A stretch of DNA of 64,000 nt, from contig NZ_FKLA01000009.1 of NCBI RefSeq assembly GCF_900078395.1, positions 347,305 through 411,304 on the forward strand, read 5' to 3'. The stretch comes from Anaerotruncus rubiinfantis (lineage in GTDB: Bacteria > Bacillota > Clostridia > Oscillospirales > Ruminococcaceae). A model generated the notes under the pieces. That model saw only the letters and a program-made list of their open reading frames with translations. It was not told where the DNA came from and did no database searches. Position numbers and translations under genes: made by a program. Shown piece by piece: positions 31,257 to 40,036 of the stretch (positions are counted from its first letter, which is position 1; every line of letters starts with the position of its first letter).

Positions 31257-32108
31257 ATGACCTATATCCAGTTTTTTCTCACGGTGAACGATGGAAAATG
31301 GCTGATTGCGCAGGCGATCAGCCGGATGGAGGCGGTGCGCCATGCCTTCCAATACGGCAAACTGGCCCTCAAAGGCGGGACCACGGTCTCCTGCCTTTCT
31401 GAAATCCTTGACCCAGAGCAGAAACTGCGCATCTGCGGCCGGATGACTCCGCGCGGCGCGGTTTCCGCGAAAAAGGACACAAACGCGCCGCATACCCTGC
31501 TCTGGTCGGAAGGGCGGGCGGTCAATCTGGACGGGACAGTGGACGACGCGCTTCTCGAATTGGGACCGGAGGACATTCTGGTCACCGGCGCGAACCTGAT
31601 CGACAGCGCGGGCGGAGCCGCCATGCTGGCCGGGAGCCCAGGTGGGAACCGGTGCGGGAAGGCAGTTTCCGCGATGACAGCGGAAGGATTTCGGGTGATC
31701 ATCGCGGCCGGGCTCGAAAAGCTGATCCCCGGCAGCGTGCAGGATGCCATCCGGGCGGCCCGCCGCAAGGGGATTGATGCCGCGATGGGGATGGCCTGCG
31801 GACTGTTCCCGGTCTATGGGGAACTGGTCACCGAACTCACCGCGATCCGGATGCTGGCCGGCGTGCAGGCGGAGGTCATCGGGCGCGGAGGGATTTTTGG
31901 CGCGGAGGGCGGAACCCTGTTCCAGGCGTGGGGCGAAGCGGGGGAGCTGCAAAAGCTGGCCGACGCGGTGAAATGGTGCCGGGGGCGCCCGATCGCGGGC
32001 GAGCCGGAAAGCCTGTCTGAATGCAGCCACCCTTCCCCCGGATGCGGGTATCACCTGTCCTGCGCTTACTGCAAAAAGAACCGGGAACACGAGGTGGGAC
32101 TGCTCTGA
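31257..32108 (+). CDS. uncharacterised protein with a Cys-rich tail
   Basis: The ATG at 31257 follows GGAGG by 12 nt; an earlier in-frame ATG at 31218 overlaps the preceding gene and lacks a site. The 283-residue protein has VTGANLIDSAGGAAMLAGSP, EGFRVIIAAGLEKLIP, MGMACGLFPVYGELVTELTA and EVIGRGGIFGAEGGTLFQAW. Its tail, ECSHPSPGCGYHLSCAYCKK, has four Cys and two His that may bind metal. I do not recognise the family. It ends the ECF/peptidase operon and may be an enzyme of that pathway. Confidence 0.55.
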   Translation: MTYIQFFLTVNDGKWLIAQAISRMEAVRHAFQYGKLALKGGTTVSCLSEILDPEQKLRICGRMTPRGAVSAKKDTNAPHTLLWSEGRAVNLDGTVDDALLELGPEDILVTGANLIDSAGGAAMLAGSPGGNRCGKAVSAMTAEGFRVIIAAGLEKLIPGSVQDAIRAARRKGIDAAMGMACGLFPVYGELVTELTAIRMLAGVQAEVIGRGGIFGAEGGTLFQAWGEAGELQKLADAVKWCRGRPIAGEPESLSECSHPSPGCGYHLSCAYCKKNREHEVGLL

Positions 32109-32140
32109 GCCGGAGAATTTTTGATGTATTGTATAAAAGG

Positions 32141-32179
32141 AAAAGGCTGCGCCGCATAAAACGGCGCAGCCTTTTTTCT
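32141..32179 (+). terminator. intrinsic terminator of the ECF/peptidase operon
   Basis: AAAAGGCTGCGCCG pairs with CGGCGCAGCCTTTT (14 bp) and is followed by a T-run. Confidence 0.9.
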
Positions 32180-32250
32180 TTTCCGCAAATGCGTTGACTT
32201 TCGGGCCTCACAATGCCAATCAAGTGCTTATAACCAGTTTGTTGCGCACA

Positions 32251-32267
32251 ATAAAACTGAATTTTAT
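32251..32267. promoter_or_regulatory. candidate IclR operator upstream of its own gene
   Basis: ATAAAACTGAATTTTAT is one base short of the perfect palindrome found at 33273. A half-site ATAAAACT also occurs at 32411-32418, 27 bp before the gene. This suggests autoregulation. Confidence 0.55.
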
Positions 32268-32444
32268 AATAAATGTCTAATGAAAACAGGAAAAAAGACG
32301 GAAATGCCAAATTTTTTACTTTCCGGCCTTTTTTCAGATAAATGTGGTTGCGCCGAAAAATTCGGTATGTTAAGATGGGGCTAAAGAAAAATGAAATATA
32401 ATTTTATTACATAAAACTAACAATAACGACATAGAGGAAACATC

Positions 32445-33230
32445 ATGGATAACGATTATACGATTGCCGCAGTGGATCGGGCATTGAAAATCCTCAAGCT
32501 GTTTGATGCAAACCATTCCAAAATGACCCTTATTGAGGTCAGCAGCCTTTCGGGACTCAACAAGAGCAGTGTGCTGCGCATCCTTTATACATTGCGGCAG
32601 AACGATTTCATCAAATATGACGAACGCACGAAGGAATATTCTCTCGGACTCTCGGTTTTCAAGCTGGGCAACTGCGCCTACTATTCGATGGATATCAGCA
32701 AAATTTCCAAACCCTATCTGCACGCCATTGCCAACAAAACCGATATGGTCATCCATCTGGGCGTGATGGAGCAGGAGTCGGTGGTGATCATAGCGAAGGT
32801 CTATCCGGACAAGGAAATTGTCTGGCCGCGGTTTCGCTCTAATGTGGGCGGGATTATGCCCGCTTACTGCACCGGGATCGGACGGCTCTTCCTGGCGCAC
32901 CTGAGCCCGGAAAAGCTGGAATATTATTTTGAGCATGTGGAGCTGAAACGCTTTACCCCGACGACCGTCACCGCGCGTGAGGAACTGGATGCCCTGATTG
33001 CGGCGGCGCGGGAAAACAATGTGGATTTCTGTGACTGTGAGCATGAAGCCTATATTTACAGCATCAGCGCCCCCATTTACGATATCAGCGGCAAGATGAT
33101 CGCGGGCGTGAGCATCGGCGGCTTCCGGGAGATGTTCACAGATGAAGTCATCCGGGATTCGGTGGAACTCGTCAAAAGTGTGGGATGCAAAATTTCCAGG
33201 GACTTCGGCTATGAAGGAGAATACCGCTGA
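32445..33230 (+). CDS. IclR-family transcriptional regulator
   Basis: The 261-residue protein has an N-terminal winged helix (AVDRALKILKLFD, then MTLIEVSSLSGLNKSSVLRI) and an IclR effector domain (MVIHLGVMEQESVVIIAKVY, YCTGIGRLFLAHL, ISAPIYDISGKMIAGVSIGG). KdgR-type IclR members respond to 2-keto-3-deoxygluconate and control uronate genes, which fits the operon directly downstream. Confidence 0.9.
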   Translation: MDNDYTIAAVDRALKILKLFDANHSKMTLIEVSSLSGLNKSSVLRILYTLRQNDFIKYDERTKEYSLGLSVFKLGNCAYYSMDISKISKPYLHAIANKTDMVIHLGVMEQESVVIIAKVYPDKEIVWPRFRSNVGGIMPAYCTGIGRLFLAHLSPEKLEYYFEHVELKRFTPTTVTAREELDALIAAARENNVDFCDCEHEAYIYSISAPIYDISGKMIAGVSIGGFREMFTDEVIRDSVELVKSVGCKISRDFGYEGEYR

Positions 33231-33272
33231 CAGAACACGCGGCTGATGATGTATTTAATTTTTAGGATAATA

Positions 33273-33289
33273 ATAAAACTTAGTTTTAT
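33273..33289. promoter_or_regulatory. perfect 17-bp palindrome, candidate IclR operator of the uronate operon
   Basis: ATAAAACT-T-AGTTTTAT lies 26 bp before the first catabolic gene. Its near copy precedes the IclR gene (32251). The shared motif at both ends of the regulator gene marks it as the likely binding site. Confidence 0.65.
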
Positions 33290-33314
33290 ACAATGAAACT
33301 AATGGAGGTGCGTG

Positions 33315-34283
33315 ATGAAGGTTGTCATTACTGATTACTGGTACGAATCCCTCTGTATGGAGAAGGCGGAGTTTGCAAAACTCCCCGGACTCACCCTGTG
33401 TGAGTACCAGTGCAAGGATGAGGAAACGCTGGTGGATCTGGTGCGGGACGCGGATGCGGTGGTCGTCCAGTTCGCTCCGATCACCAAAAGGGTCATCGAT
33501 GCCATGGAGCGCTGCAAGCTGATCGTCCGGTATGCCATCGGGGTGGACAACATCGATGTGGATGCGGCCACCGCGAGGGGGATCTATGTGGCGAATGTGC
33601 CGGACTATGGGATTGATGAGGTTTCCAACCACGCGGTCACCCTGCTGCTCGCGCTGAGCAAGATGCTCATTCCCATGGCGGATGCGGTGAAGGCCGGCCG
33701 CTGGGATTATACCACGGTCAAACCGCTTTTCCGAATGCGTGGGAAGACCCTGGGATTGGTGGGATTCGGGCGCATCCCGGTGATGGTGGCGGAAAAAATG
33801 CGGGGCTTCGGCGTGAAGATGCTCTGCTATGACCCCTATGTGAACGCGCAGGCGGCCAGGGATCTGGGCGTGACCCCGGTGGATCTGGATACGCTGCTGG
33901 AAGAATCCGACTACATTTCTATCCATTGCCCGCTCAATGATACAACCCGGCACATGTTTGGCGACGCGCAGTTCGGCCGGATGAAGCCGGGTGCCATCCT
34001 CGTCAATACCGCGCGCGGCGCGGTGGTGGATGAACAGGCGCTCATCCGGGCGCTTCAGGAAAAGAAGATCGCGGCGGCCGGCCTGGACGTGCTGGAACGC
34101 GAACCGATTGCGCCGCAAAGCCCGCTGCTTTCGATGCCGAATGTGATTGTGACGCCGCATGCCGCCTGGTACAGTGAGGACGCCACGCTGACCCTGCAAC
34201 GAATGGTGGGTGAAGAGGTGGTTCGGGTGCTTTCCGGCAACCCGCCAAAGAACCTTGTCAACAAGACACTTTTGGAAAGATGA
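33315..34283 (+). CDS. D-isomer-specific 2-hydroxyacid dehydrogenase
   Basis: The ATG at 33315 (5 nt after GGAGGT; a GTG is 3 bp upstream) opens a 322-residue protein. The Rossmann motif is GLVGFGRIPVMVAEKM, where the usual GxGxxG third Gly is Pro. The catalytic Arg is in VNTARGAVVDEQAL, with GLDVLEREP (Glu) and PHAAWYS (His). It would reduce or oxidise a 2-keto acid such as glyoxylate, hydroxypyruvate or a keto-deoxy acid with NAD(P). It is the first gene of the uronate operon. Confidence 0.85.
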   Translation: MKVVITDYWYESLCMEKAEFAKLPGLTLCEYQCKDEETLVDLVRDADAVVVQFAPITKRVIDAMERCKLIVRYAIGVDNIDVDAATARGIYVANVPDYGIDEVSNHAVTLLLALSKMLIPMADAVKAGRWDYTTVKPLFRMRGKTLGLVGFGRIPVMVAEKMRGFGVKMLCYDPYVNAQAARDLGVTPVDLDTLLEESDYISIHCPLNDTTRHMFGDAQFGRMKPGAILVNTARGAVVDEQALIRALQEKKIAAAGLDVLEREPIAPQSPLLSMPNVIVTPHAAWYSEDATLTLQRMVGEEVVRVLSGNPPKNLVNKTLLER

Positions 34284-34301
34284 AAAGGAGAGGGTTAGCG
34301 T

Positions 34302-35336
34302 ATGTTTGCCGTGATCGACTGCGGAACCACGAATACCCGGATCTTTCTGCTGGATGACCGACAGAAGATGATCGCCCAGGGGGCCAAAAAGGTGGGGGTG
34401 CGGGACACCTCCATCACCGGTTCCCGCGAAACGCTGAAAACCGGCGTGGAGGAACTTTACCGCTCCGTTTTGCAGGAGCATGGGATCGATGGGAAGCAGG
34501 TGCGTTTCGCCATTGCTTCCGGCATGATCACCTCGGAGATTGGGCTCATGGAGATCCCGCACCTGGTGGCGCCCTGCGGACTTGCGGAGCTGTCCGGACA
34601 GGTTGAGGTTGTCAATGATCCGGCGGTGCTGGATATCGGCGTGCCGGTCTGCTTCATCCGGGGAGTGCGCAACGACTATGGGGATAACGCCACCGCCGCC
34701 GACCTGCGGAGGGTGGATTTCATGCGCGGGGAGGAGGTCCAGTGCATGGGAATCCTCACGGAGATGAATCCCGAGCTCCCAGTGAATATCGTGGTGCTTT
34801 CCTCCCACACCAAACTGATCCACATTGATGCCGGCGGAAGGATCGCCAGCAGCCTCACCAGCATGAGCGGCCAGATTTTTGAAGCGCTCAAAAATTCCAC
34901 AAATGTGGGAAAAAGCATCGTCGCCTGCGGCGGGGAGGAGCCGGGAGGATACTCCTTTGAAGAGCTGGTGGAAATCGCGCGGGACTGTGTGGAGAACGCG
35001 GGCTTTGTGCGCACGATGCTCATGCCGCGGTTCATGCAGGTGCTGCTCAAAACCGACAGCGACGAACGCAGGCTTTTTGTGGACGCGGCTATCGCGGTGG
35101 ACGATATGAAGGCCTTCCGGGAATTCAAAAACCAGGGCTATGACGCAAAAAGATATATCCTGTTTGGGCACGAATCCCGCTGCAGGCTGTATACCTATCT
35201 GATCCATACATATTTTGGCCAACAGGTGCAGGTGCAGAGCATCTACGACCAGAAGGCAATCGCGGAACTGACGGTCAAGGGCGCCATCGCGGCGGCAGCC
35301 AGGATCCTGAATGATAAAGAAGAAAGAGGGAATTAG
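34302..35336 (+). CDS. dgoK: 2-keto-3-deoxy sugar acid kinase, DgoK family
   Basis: The 344-residue protein begins MFAVIDCGTTNTRIFLLDD (phosphate-1 motif). It has VRDTSITGSRETLKTGVEEL, IASGMITSEIGLMEIPHLVA and VDFMRGEEVQCMGIL, characteristic of 2-dehydro-3-deoxygalactonokinase. In this operon it probably phosphorylates 2-keto-3-deoxy-gluconate or -galactonate before aldol cleavage. The aldolase gene starts 2 bp after its stop. Confidence 0.85.
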   Translation: MFAVIDCGTTNTRIFLLDDRQKMIAQGAKKVGVRDTSITGSRETLKTGVEELYRSVLQEHGIDGKQVRFAIASGMITSEIGLMEIPHLVAPCGLAELSGQVEVVNDPAVLDIGVPVCFIRGVRNDYGDNATAADLRRVDFMRGEEVQCMGILTEMNPELPVNIVVLSSHTKLIHIDAGGRIASSLTSMSGQIFEALKNSTNVGKSIVACGGEEPGGYSFEELVEIARDCVENAGFVRTMLMPRFMQVLLKTDSDERRLFVDAAIAVDDMKAFREFKNQGYDAKRYILFGHESRCRLYTYLIHTYFGQQVQVQSIYDQKAIAELTVKGAIAAAARILNDKEERGN

Positions 35337-35337
35337 C

Positions 35338-36228
35338 ATGTATCGTATGAAAGGGGTCATCCCCCCAATGATCACACCGTTTTTGGAAAATGGCGAGGTG
35401 GATTACGAAGGACTCGTCACGCTGGTGCGCTTTTTGAAAGAACAGGTCGACGGCCTGTTCATCACCGGCTCGTACGGCTCCACAGCGCTGCTCCAGCCGG
35501 ACGAACGCAAAAAGATCGCCGAAGTGGTGATGGATACGGTGGACGGCAGGATTCCGGTCATTGTCCATGTGGGCACCGCCGACTCCAAAACGGCGGCGGA
35601 TCTGGCATCCCATGCCAAAAGCCTGGGCGTTGCCGCAGTGTCCGCGGTGGGACCATTCTATTATAAACACAACGCGGACAGCATCTGCCAGTTTTATAAA
35701 GAAATTGTGGCGGCCGCAGGCCCGGAACTGCCGGTATATGTCTACAACAATGTGAGTTTCCAGGGCTACCTGATGGAGCTGCCGCTCATCCGCCGTCTGA
35801 AAGAAGAGGCGGGGGTCAGCGGCATCAAGGACGCCACCTTTGATATCATGGCGCACGCGAATTATATCCGTACCCTCAAGGACGAACGGTTTGACGTCGC
35901 CTCCGGCACAGAGGCCATGTGGCTGCAGTCACGTGTGCTGGGTACCGAGGCGTTCATTCCGGGGCTGGGCAACGCTTTCCCGGAAATCTGCAAAAAGATG
36001 TGGACCGAAGGGATGGAGGGACGCTATGAAGAATGCCGCAAAACCCAGTTTATGATCAATGAGGTGCGGGATATCATGTACCTGGCCCGATCCACCCAGC
36101 TCGCTATCTACGCCATGCTGGAGATCCGCGGTATCCTCACCTGTTATCCGCGCAGCCCGTTCATCCCGGCCACCGCGGAGGAAAAAGGGAAAATCAAGGC
36201 CCGGCTGACCCAGCTCGGGCTCCTGTAA
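35338..36228 (+). CDS. DHDPS/N-acetylneuraminate lyase family aldolase
   Basis: A 296-residue TIM barrel (MYRMKGVIPPMITPFLENGE) has the family TGSYGSTALLQPDERKK loop, the catalytic Tyr in VYVYNNVSFQGY and the Schiff-base Lys in GIKDATFDIMAH. Related proteins cleave 2-keto-3-deoxy acids to pyruvate and an aldehyde. The start at 35338 has GAAAGAGGGAA upstream; the frame is open to 35311 inside dgoK. Context argues for a KDG or KDPG-type substrate rather than lysine synthesis. Confidence 0.85.
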   Translation: MYRMKGVIPPMITPFLENGEVDYEGLVTLVRFLKEQVDGLFITGSYGSTALLQPDERKKIAEVVMDTVDGRIPVIVHVGTADSKTAADLASHAKSLGVAAVSAVGPFYYKHNADSICQFYKEIVAAAGPELPVYVYNNVSFQGYLMELPLIRRLKEEAGVSGIKDATFDIMAHANYIRTLKDERFDVASGTEAMWLQSRVLGTEAFIPGLGNAFPEICKKMWTEGMEGRYEECRKTQFMINEVRDIMYLARSTQLAIYAMLEIRGILTCYPRSPFIPATAEEKGKIKARLTQLGLL

Positions 36229-36282
36229 ATATCATCTGTACGCCACATAAGACCAGACATCGGAAAATGAGGAGGAACCCGT

Positions 36283-37113
36283 ATGGAAATCAAGTACAGC
36301 ATTTCCCCGTTCGAACTGAAAACCCTGAACACCCGCGAAATGCGGGACCGCATCCTGATCGAGAAGGTTTTTGCCCCGGATGAGGCGGCGCTCACCTATT
36401 CCTTTGACGAACGGTTCATCCTGGGCGGGATCATGCCTGTCCATAAGGAGATCAAACTGGAGCCCGCGGATGAAATCCGGCAGGAATATTTCCTGAGGAC
36501 ACGCGAGCTGGGTCTCATCAACATCGGCGGAGCAGGGACGGTTACGGCGGACGGCGAAAGTTTTGCGGTCGGCTTTGAGGAAGGGATGTATATCGGCTGC
36601 GAAACCAAAGAGGTCTCCTTCCAAAGCGCGGACCCGGAAAATCCCGCCAAGTTTTACATCACCAGCGCGCTGGCGTTCAAAAAGTATCCAACCGTCAAAA
36701 TTACCGCGGACATGGTTTCAAACAATCCCTGCGGCTCGAAAGAAGGGGCCAGCGAACGGATCGTCAAAAAATACATCCACAAGGACGGCGTCAAAAGCTG
36801 TCAGCTCATGATGGGGATCAACTCGGTCCAGCCGGGCAGCGTATGGAATACCCTGCCCACCCACACCCATAAACGCCGGGTGGAATGTTTCATGTACTAT
36901 AAAATCCCGGAGAACGATTTCTATATCGAAGTGATCGGAGAACCGGAGGAAAGCCGCCACATTGTCATCCGGAACGAACAGGCGATCGTCTCGGCCGCCT
37001 GGCAGATGCACTTTGGCGTCGGGACCTGCTGCTACGACTTCATCTGGGCCATGGCTGGTGAAAATCAGGAATTCCCCGACATGGACGTCGTGCCAATGAC
37101 ACAGGTCAAATAA
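36283..37113 (+). CDS. kduI: 5-dehydro-4-deoxy-D-glucuronate isomerase KduI
   Basis: The 276-residue cupin protein has EKVFAPDEAALTYSFDERFI, LGGIMPVHKEIKL, FLRTRELGLINIGGAGTV, and the zinc ligands in NTLPTHTHKRRVECFMYYKI with a late His in WQMHFGVGTCCYDFIWAM. All of this is typical KduI. It isomerises 4-deoxy-5-ketouronate from pectin or glycosaminoglycan lyases to 2,5-diketo-3-deoxygluconate, the substrate of KduD encoded next. Confidence 0.95.
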   Translation: MEIKYSISPFELKTLNTREMRDRILIEKVFAPDEAALTYSFDERFILGGIMPVHKEIKLEPADEIRQEYFLRTRELGLINIGGAGTVTADGESFAVGFEEGMYIGCETKEVSFQSADPENPAKFYITSALAFKKYPTVKITADMVSNNPCGSKEGASERIVKKYIHKDGVKSCQLMMGINSVQPGSVWNTLPTHTHKRRVECFMYYKIPENDFYIEVIGEPEESRHIVIRNEQAIVSAAWQMHFGVGTCCYDFIWAMAGENQEFPDMDVVPMTQVK

Positions 37114-37138
37114 AACCGCTCTATTAGGGGGAAAAACC

Positions 37139-37903
37139 ATGTTTATGGACCGTTTTTCATTGGAAGGAAAGGTGGCGGTGGTCACCGGCTCCGCCACCGG
37201 GATCGGACGCGGGATCGCCTGGGGATTGGCCCAGGCGGGCGCGTCGATCGTGGGCGTTTACCATTCCCATCAGCCCGATGAGCTGGAAAACAGAATCCGG
37301 AAAATCGGCGGGCAGTTTTATGGGATACAGGCCGACCTGACCGATATGTCCCAGGTAAGCGGGATCATCCCGCGGGCGGTGGAACATTGCGGCCGGCTGG
37401 ATATCCTGGTCAACGACGCGGGCATCTGCCCCAGGGGCACGATCTTTGATTTTTCTCAGGAGGATTGGGACCGCACCGCGCAGCTCAATCAAAAGGTGGT
37501 CTATTTCCTTTCCCAGGCGGCGCTCAACCAGTTCCGTAAGCAGGGATCGCGGGGGAAGATCATCAACATTGCCTCGATGCTTTCATTTGTGGGCGGTGTG
37601 CGTGCCAGTGCCTACACCGCGTCCAAGCACGCGGTGGTGGGGATCACCAAAGCGATGGCAAGCGAAGCGGGTGAATACGGTATCAATGTCAATGCGATCG
37701 CGCCCGGCTGGATCAGCACCAACCTTGCCAAGCCGATCATGGCCGACAAGGGCCGCAACGATTCGATCATTTCCCGGCTGCCTGCCGGGGATTGGGGGGA
37801 TCCGGACGATCTGATGGGAACCGCGGTGTATCTGGCCTCCCCGGCGTCCGACTATGTGCATGGCGCGGTCATCCCGGTGGACGGCGGATACCTCACAAGA
37901 TGA
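37139..37903 (+). CDS. kduD: SDR oxidoreductase, KduD-like 2-deoxy-D-gluconate 3-dehydrogenase
   Basis: The 254-residue SDR has the NAD site VAVVTGSATGIGRGIAWGL, NDAG motif (VNDAGICPRG), catalytic Ser-Tyr-Lys (NIASMLSFVGGVRASAYTA, then SKHA) and the C-terminal YVHGAVIPVDGGYLTR. Its position directly after kduI makes KduD (diketo-deoxygluconate to KDG) the best call. The first ATG (37139) follows GGGGGAAAAACC; a second ATG is two codons in. Confidence 0.88.
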   Translation: MFMDRFSLEGKVAVVTGSATGIGRGIAWGLAQAGASIVGVYHSHQPDELENRIRKIGGQFYGIQADLTDMSQVSGIIPRAVEHCGRLDILVNDAGICPRGTIFDFSQEDWDRTAQLNQKVVYFLSQAALNQFRKQGSRGKIINIASMLSFVGGVRASAYTASKHAVVGITKAMASEAGEYGINVNAIAPGWISTNLAKPIMADKGRNDSIISRLPAGDWGDPDDLMGTAVYLASPASDYVHGAVIPVDGGYLTR

Positions 37904-37917
37904 CAGGAGGGATTATT

Positions 37918-38343
37918 TTGAATTGCCTTTACTGCGAAAAGGGGGAAAAGCTTGAAAGCTTTACTCTGAAGATCTGTGAACTGAAGACCACTATCCTCTA
38001 TCTGTTCAAGGAACAGAGCTACCGCGGGCGGGTGGTGCTGGTTCTAAAGCGCCATGCGGAGGAGCTATTTGAGCTGACAAGGCAGGAACAGGAGGACTTT
38101 ATCGCGGATCTGTGCCTCGTGACGAAAGCCGCGTCAAACCTGTTTGCGGCCGATAAAATCAACTGCGGCATGTATGGGGACACGGTGAAGCACCTGCATG
38201 TACATGTGGTGCCGAAAAAAGAGGGAAAACTCGATTGGAACGGCATCCCGCAGATGAATCCCAACCAGGTTTACCTGACTGATGAGGAATATGAGGAGAT
38301 GATCAGGGCTTACCGGGATTACATCGCTTCAAAACAGGACTGA
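37918..38343 (+). CDS. HIT-family nucleotide hydrolase/transferase
   Basis: A TTG at 37918, after ACAGGAGGG, opens a 141-residue protein with the HIT triad HLHVHVVP and the N-terminal CLYCEKGE pair that may bind zinc. The conserved VVLVLKRHAEELFELT segment is also present. HIT proteins hydrolyse dinucleotides or AMP-conjugates. Finding one within a uronate operon is unusual; a repair role for an adenylated or nucleotide-linked by-product is possible. Confidence 0.85.
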   Translation: MNCLYCEKGEKLESFTLKICELKTTILYLFKEQSYRGRVVLVLKRHAEELFELTRQEQEDFIADLCLVTKAASNLFAADKINCGMYGDTVKHLHVHVVPKKEGKLDWNGIPQMNPNQVYLTDEEYEEMIRAYRDYIASKQD

Positions 38344-38372
38344 TTTGCTGAGATTGATGAAGGAGAATGATT

Positions 38373-39482
38373 ATGAACAAATCGTATAAACGGCTGACCT
38401 CTCTGCTGGCGATCATCGTAATGTTTGCTGTTGCCGTAAGCGGATGCGTCTCCGGCGCCACCGTTTCCTCCTCCACTGCGCCCGCGAACGCGCCGGCCTC
38501 CCAGCCCGCCGCTTCGGCTGGAAGCGAAGCCCCCTCCGGGGATGCGGCTTCGGACAGCGGGACCGACCCGGTGGTAACCCTGACTTTGGGCCACGTGCAG
38601 TCCGCGGAGGAAAATGTGGCGACCATCTTCTCTGAAGCGTTTAAAGAAGCCTGTGCCAAACGCAACATCCAGGTTGACATCTTCCCGGGCTCGCAGCTCG
38701 GAAACAGCCGTGACCTGATGGAAGGCCTGCGCATGGGCACGATCGATCTGAACGTCACCGGCACCGCCGACTATTCCAAACTCTGCTCCGACCTCGGCGT
38801 ACTGGATCTGGCATATATCTGGAAGAATTACGACCAGATGTTCGCCGTGCTGGACGGTGAAATCGGTCAGACGCTGGCCCAAAAGCTGTTGGATGAATCC
38901 GGTGTGCGTATCCTTGGCTACAGCGCGTCCTTTGGCTCCCGGTGCGTTGTCACAGTCGGCGATAAGGTGTTCACCAATCTGGACGAGGCTAAGAAACTGA
39001 ATCTCAAAGTCCGCACCATTGAATCCCCGGTCTATATTGGTTCGATGCAGGCGATGGGCATGAACCCCACGCCGATGGGCTTCAGCGAAATCTATACCGC
39101 CCTGCAGACCCATGTCATCGACGGCTACGAGCATGATGCGGATACCACGCTGGCCAACGGCTTCGACGAAGTCGCGAAGAACTTCATGCTCACCAACCAT
39201 ATGAACGGCCCGATCGCCCTTTATATGTCCGAGAAATCCTTTGAGAAGCTGGACGAAAAGGTCCGGCAGGATATCCTGGAAGCGGGACGGGAAGCCGCGG
39301 CCGTGCATCGTGAAACCGCCCCGGTTAAGGAAAAGGAGAAACTGGAAGAACTGAAATCCACCGGTATGAATGTGGTCGAGGTGGATACCGAAAGCTTCGC
39401 CGCCGCCTGTAACGAGTTTAACAAGTCCTACTGTGCCGAAAACGGCCTGACCGAATATTACGAAAAGATCATCGCTCAGTGA
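38373..39482 (+). CDS. dctP: TRAP transporter substrate-binding lipoprotein DctP (uronate operon)
   Basis: The 369-residue protein has a lipoprotein signal (LTSLLAIIVMFAVAVSGC, Cys about 22) and a low-complexity Ser/Ala linker. The DctP fold follows: VDIFPGSQLGNSRDLMEGLR, FGSRCVVTV, LNLKVRTIESPVYIGSMQAM, and GMNPTPMGFSEIYTALQTHV. The Arg in KVRTIE normally salt-bridges the carboxylate ligand. Substrate is probably an unsaturated uronate or keto-deoxy acid. An alternative ATG is two codons earlier. Confidence 0.92.
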   Translation: MNKSYKRLTSLLAIIVMFAVAVSGCVSGATVSSSTAPANAPASQPAASAGSEAPSGDAASDSGTDPVVTLTLGHVQSAEENVATIFSEAFKEACAKRNIQVDIFPGSQLGNSRDLMEGLRMGTIDLNVTGTADYSKLCSDLGVLDLAYIWKNYDQMFAVLDGEIGQTLAQKLLDESGVRILGYSASFGSRCVVTVGDKVFTNLDEAKKLNLKVRTIESPVYIGSMQAMGMNPTPMGFSEIYTALQTHVIDGYEHDADTTLANGFDEVAKNFMLTNHMNGPIALYMSEKSFEKLDEKVRQDILEAGREAAAVHRETAPVKEKEKLEELKSTGMNVVEVDTESFAAACNEFNKSYCAENGLTEYYEKIIAQ

Positions 39483-39506
39483 CGCTGCGGCACGTGACAT
39501 GCCATT

Positions 39507-39534
39507 GCGGCGGCCTGTACAAACGGGCCGCCGC
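39507..39534 (+). promoter_or_regulatory. dctP-dctQ intercistronic hairpin
   Basis: GCGGCGGCC pairs with GGCCGCCGC (9 bp, all G-C). It lies between the binding-protein gene and the membrane genes, with no T-run. Probably it protects the dctP mRNA 3' end or attenuates read-through. Confidence 0.6.
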
Positions 39535-39548
39535 GCCGAAAGAGGGAA

Positions 39549-40034
39549 ATGTTTATGAATAAGGTTGCAAATGTGGTTGACAAAGTGGTCTGCGCCCTGC
39601 TGGTAATCTTCTTCGCACTGATCCTGCTGGTGGGTACGGCGCAGATCATCTCCCGGTATTTTTTCAGCATGCCAATCGTCTGGGCGGATGAGCTGTCCAA
39701 ATATTTGTTCCTGTGGATGGTCATGATCGGGGCGGCGTACGGAGTCCGCCTGAAAAAACATGTCGTGGCGGATGTTCTGATCACAAAGTTCAACCCGGGG
39801 CTCAAAAAGGCGGTAGGATTGGCCGTCGACCTGCTCTCGGTATTTCTGTTCGGGGTGTTTATCGCCTACACGCCGAAAATGATGCGGCTGGCTGCGGGGG
39901 AAATCTCCAGCACGGTGCGCATCCCATTGAGCTATGTTTATCTGGGCGTCCTGGTGGGCGCGGTGCTGATGCTGTTTTATACCCTGGTGGATATGTATGG
40001 GAAATATGTGAAAAAGACGGCAATGGAGGGATAA
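39549..40034 (+). CDS. dctQ: TRAP transporter small membrane subunit DctQ
   Basis: The 161-residue protein has four membrane helices and the DctQ signatures QIISRYFFSMPIVWADELSK and LFLWMVMIGAAYGVRLKKHV. It forms the membrane complex with DctM. The start is either 39549 or the ATG two codons later. Confidence 0.92.
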   Translation: MFMNKVANVVDKVVCALLVIFFALILLVGTAQIISRYFFSMPIVWADELSKYLFLWMVMIGAAYGVRLKKHVVADVLITKFNPGLKKAVGLAVDLLSVFLFGVFIAYTPKMMRLAAGEISSTVRIPLSYVYLGVLVGAVLMLFYTLVDMYGKYVKKTAMEG

Positions 40035-40036
40035 CT

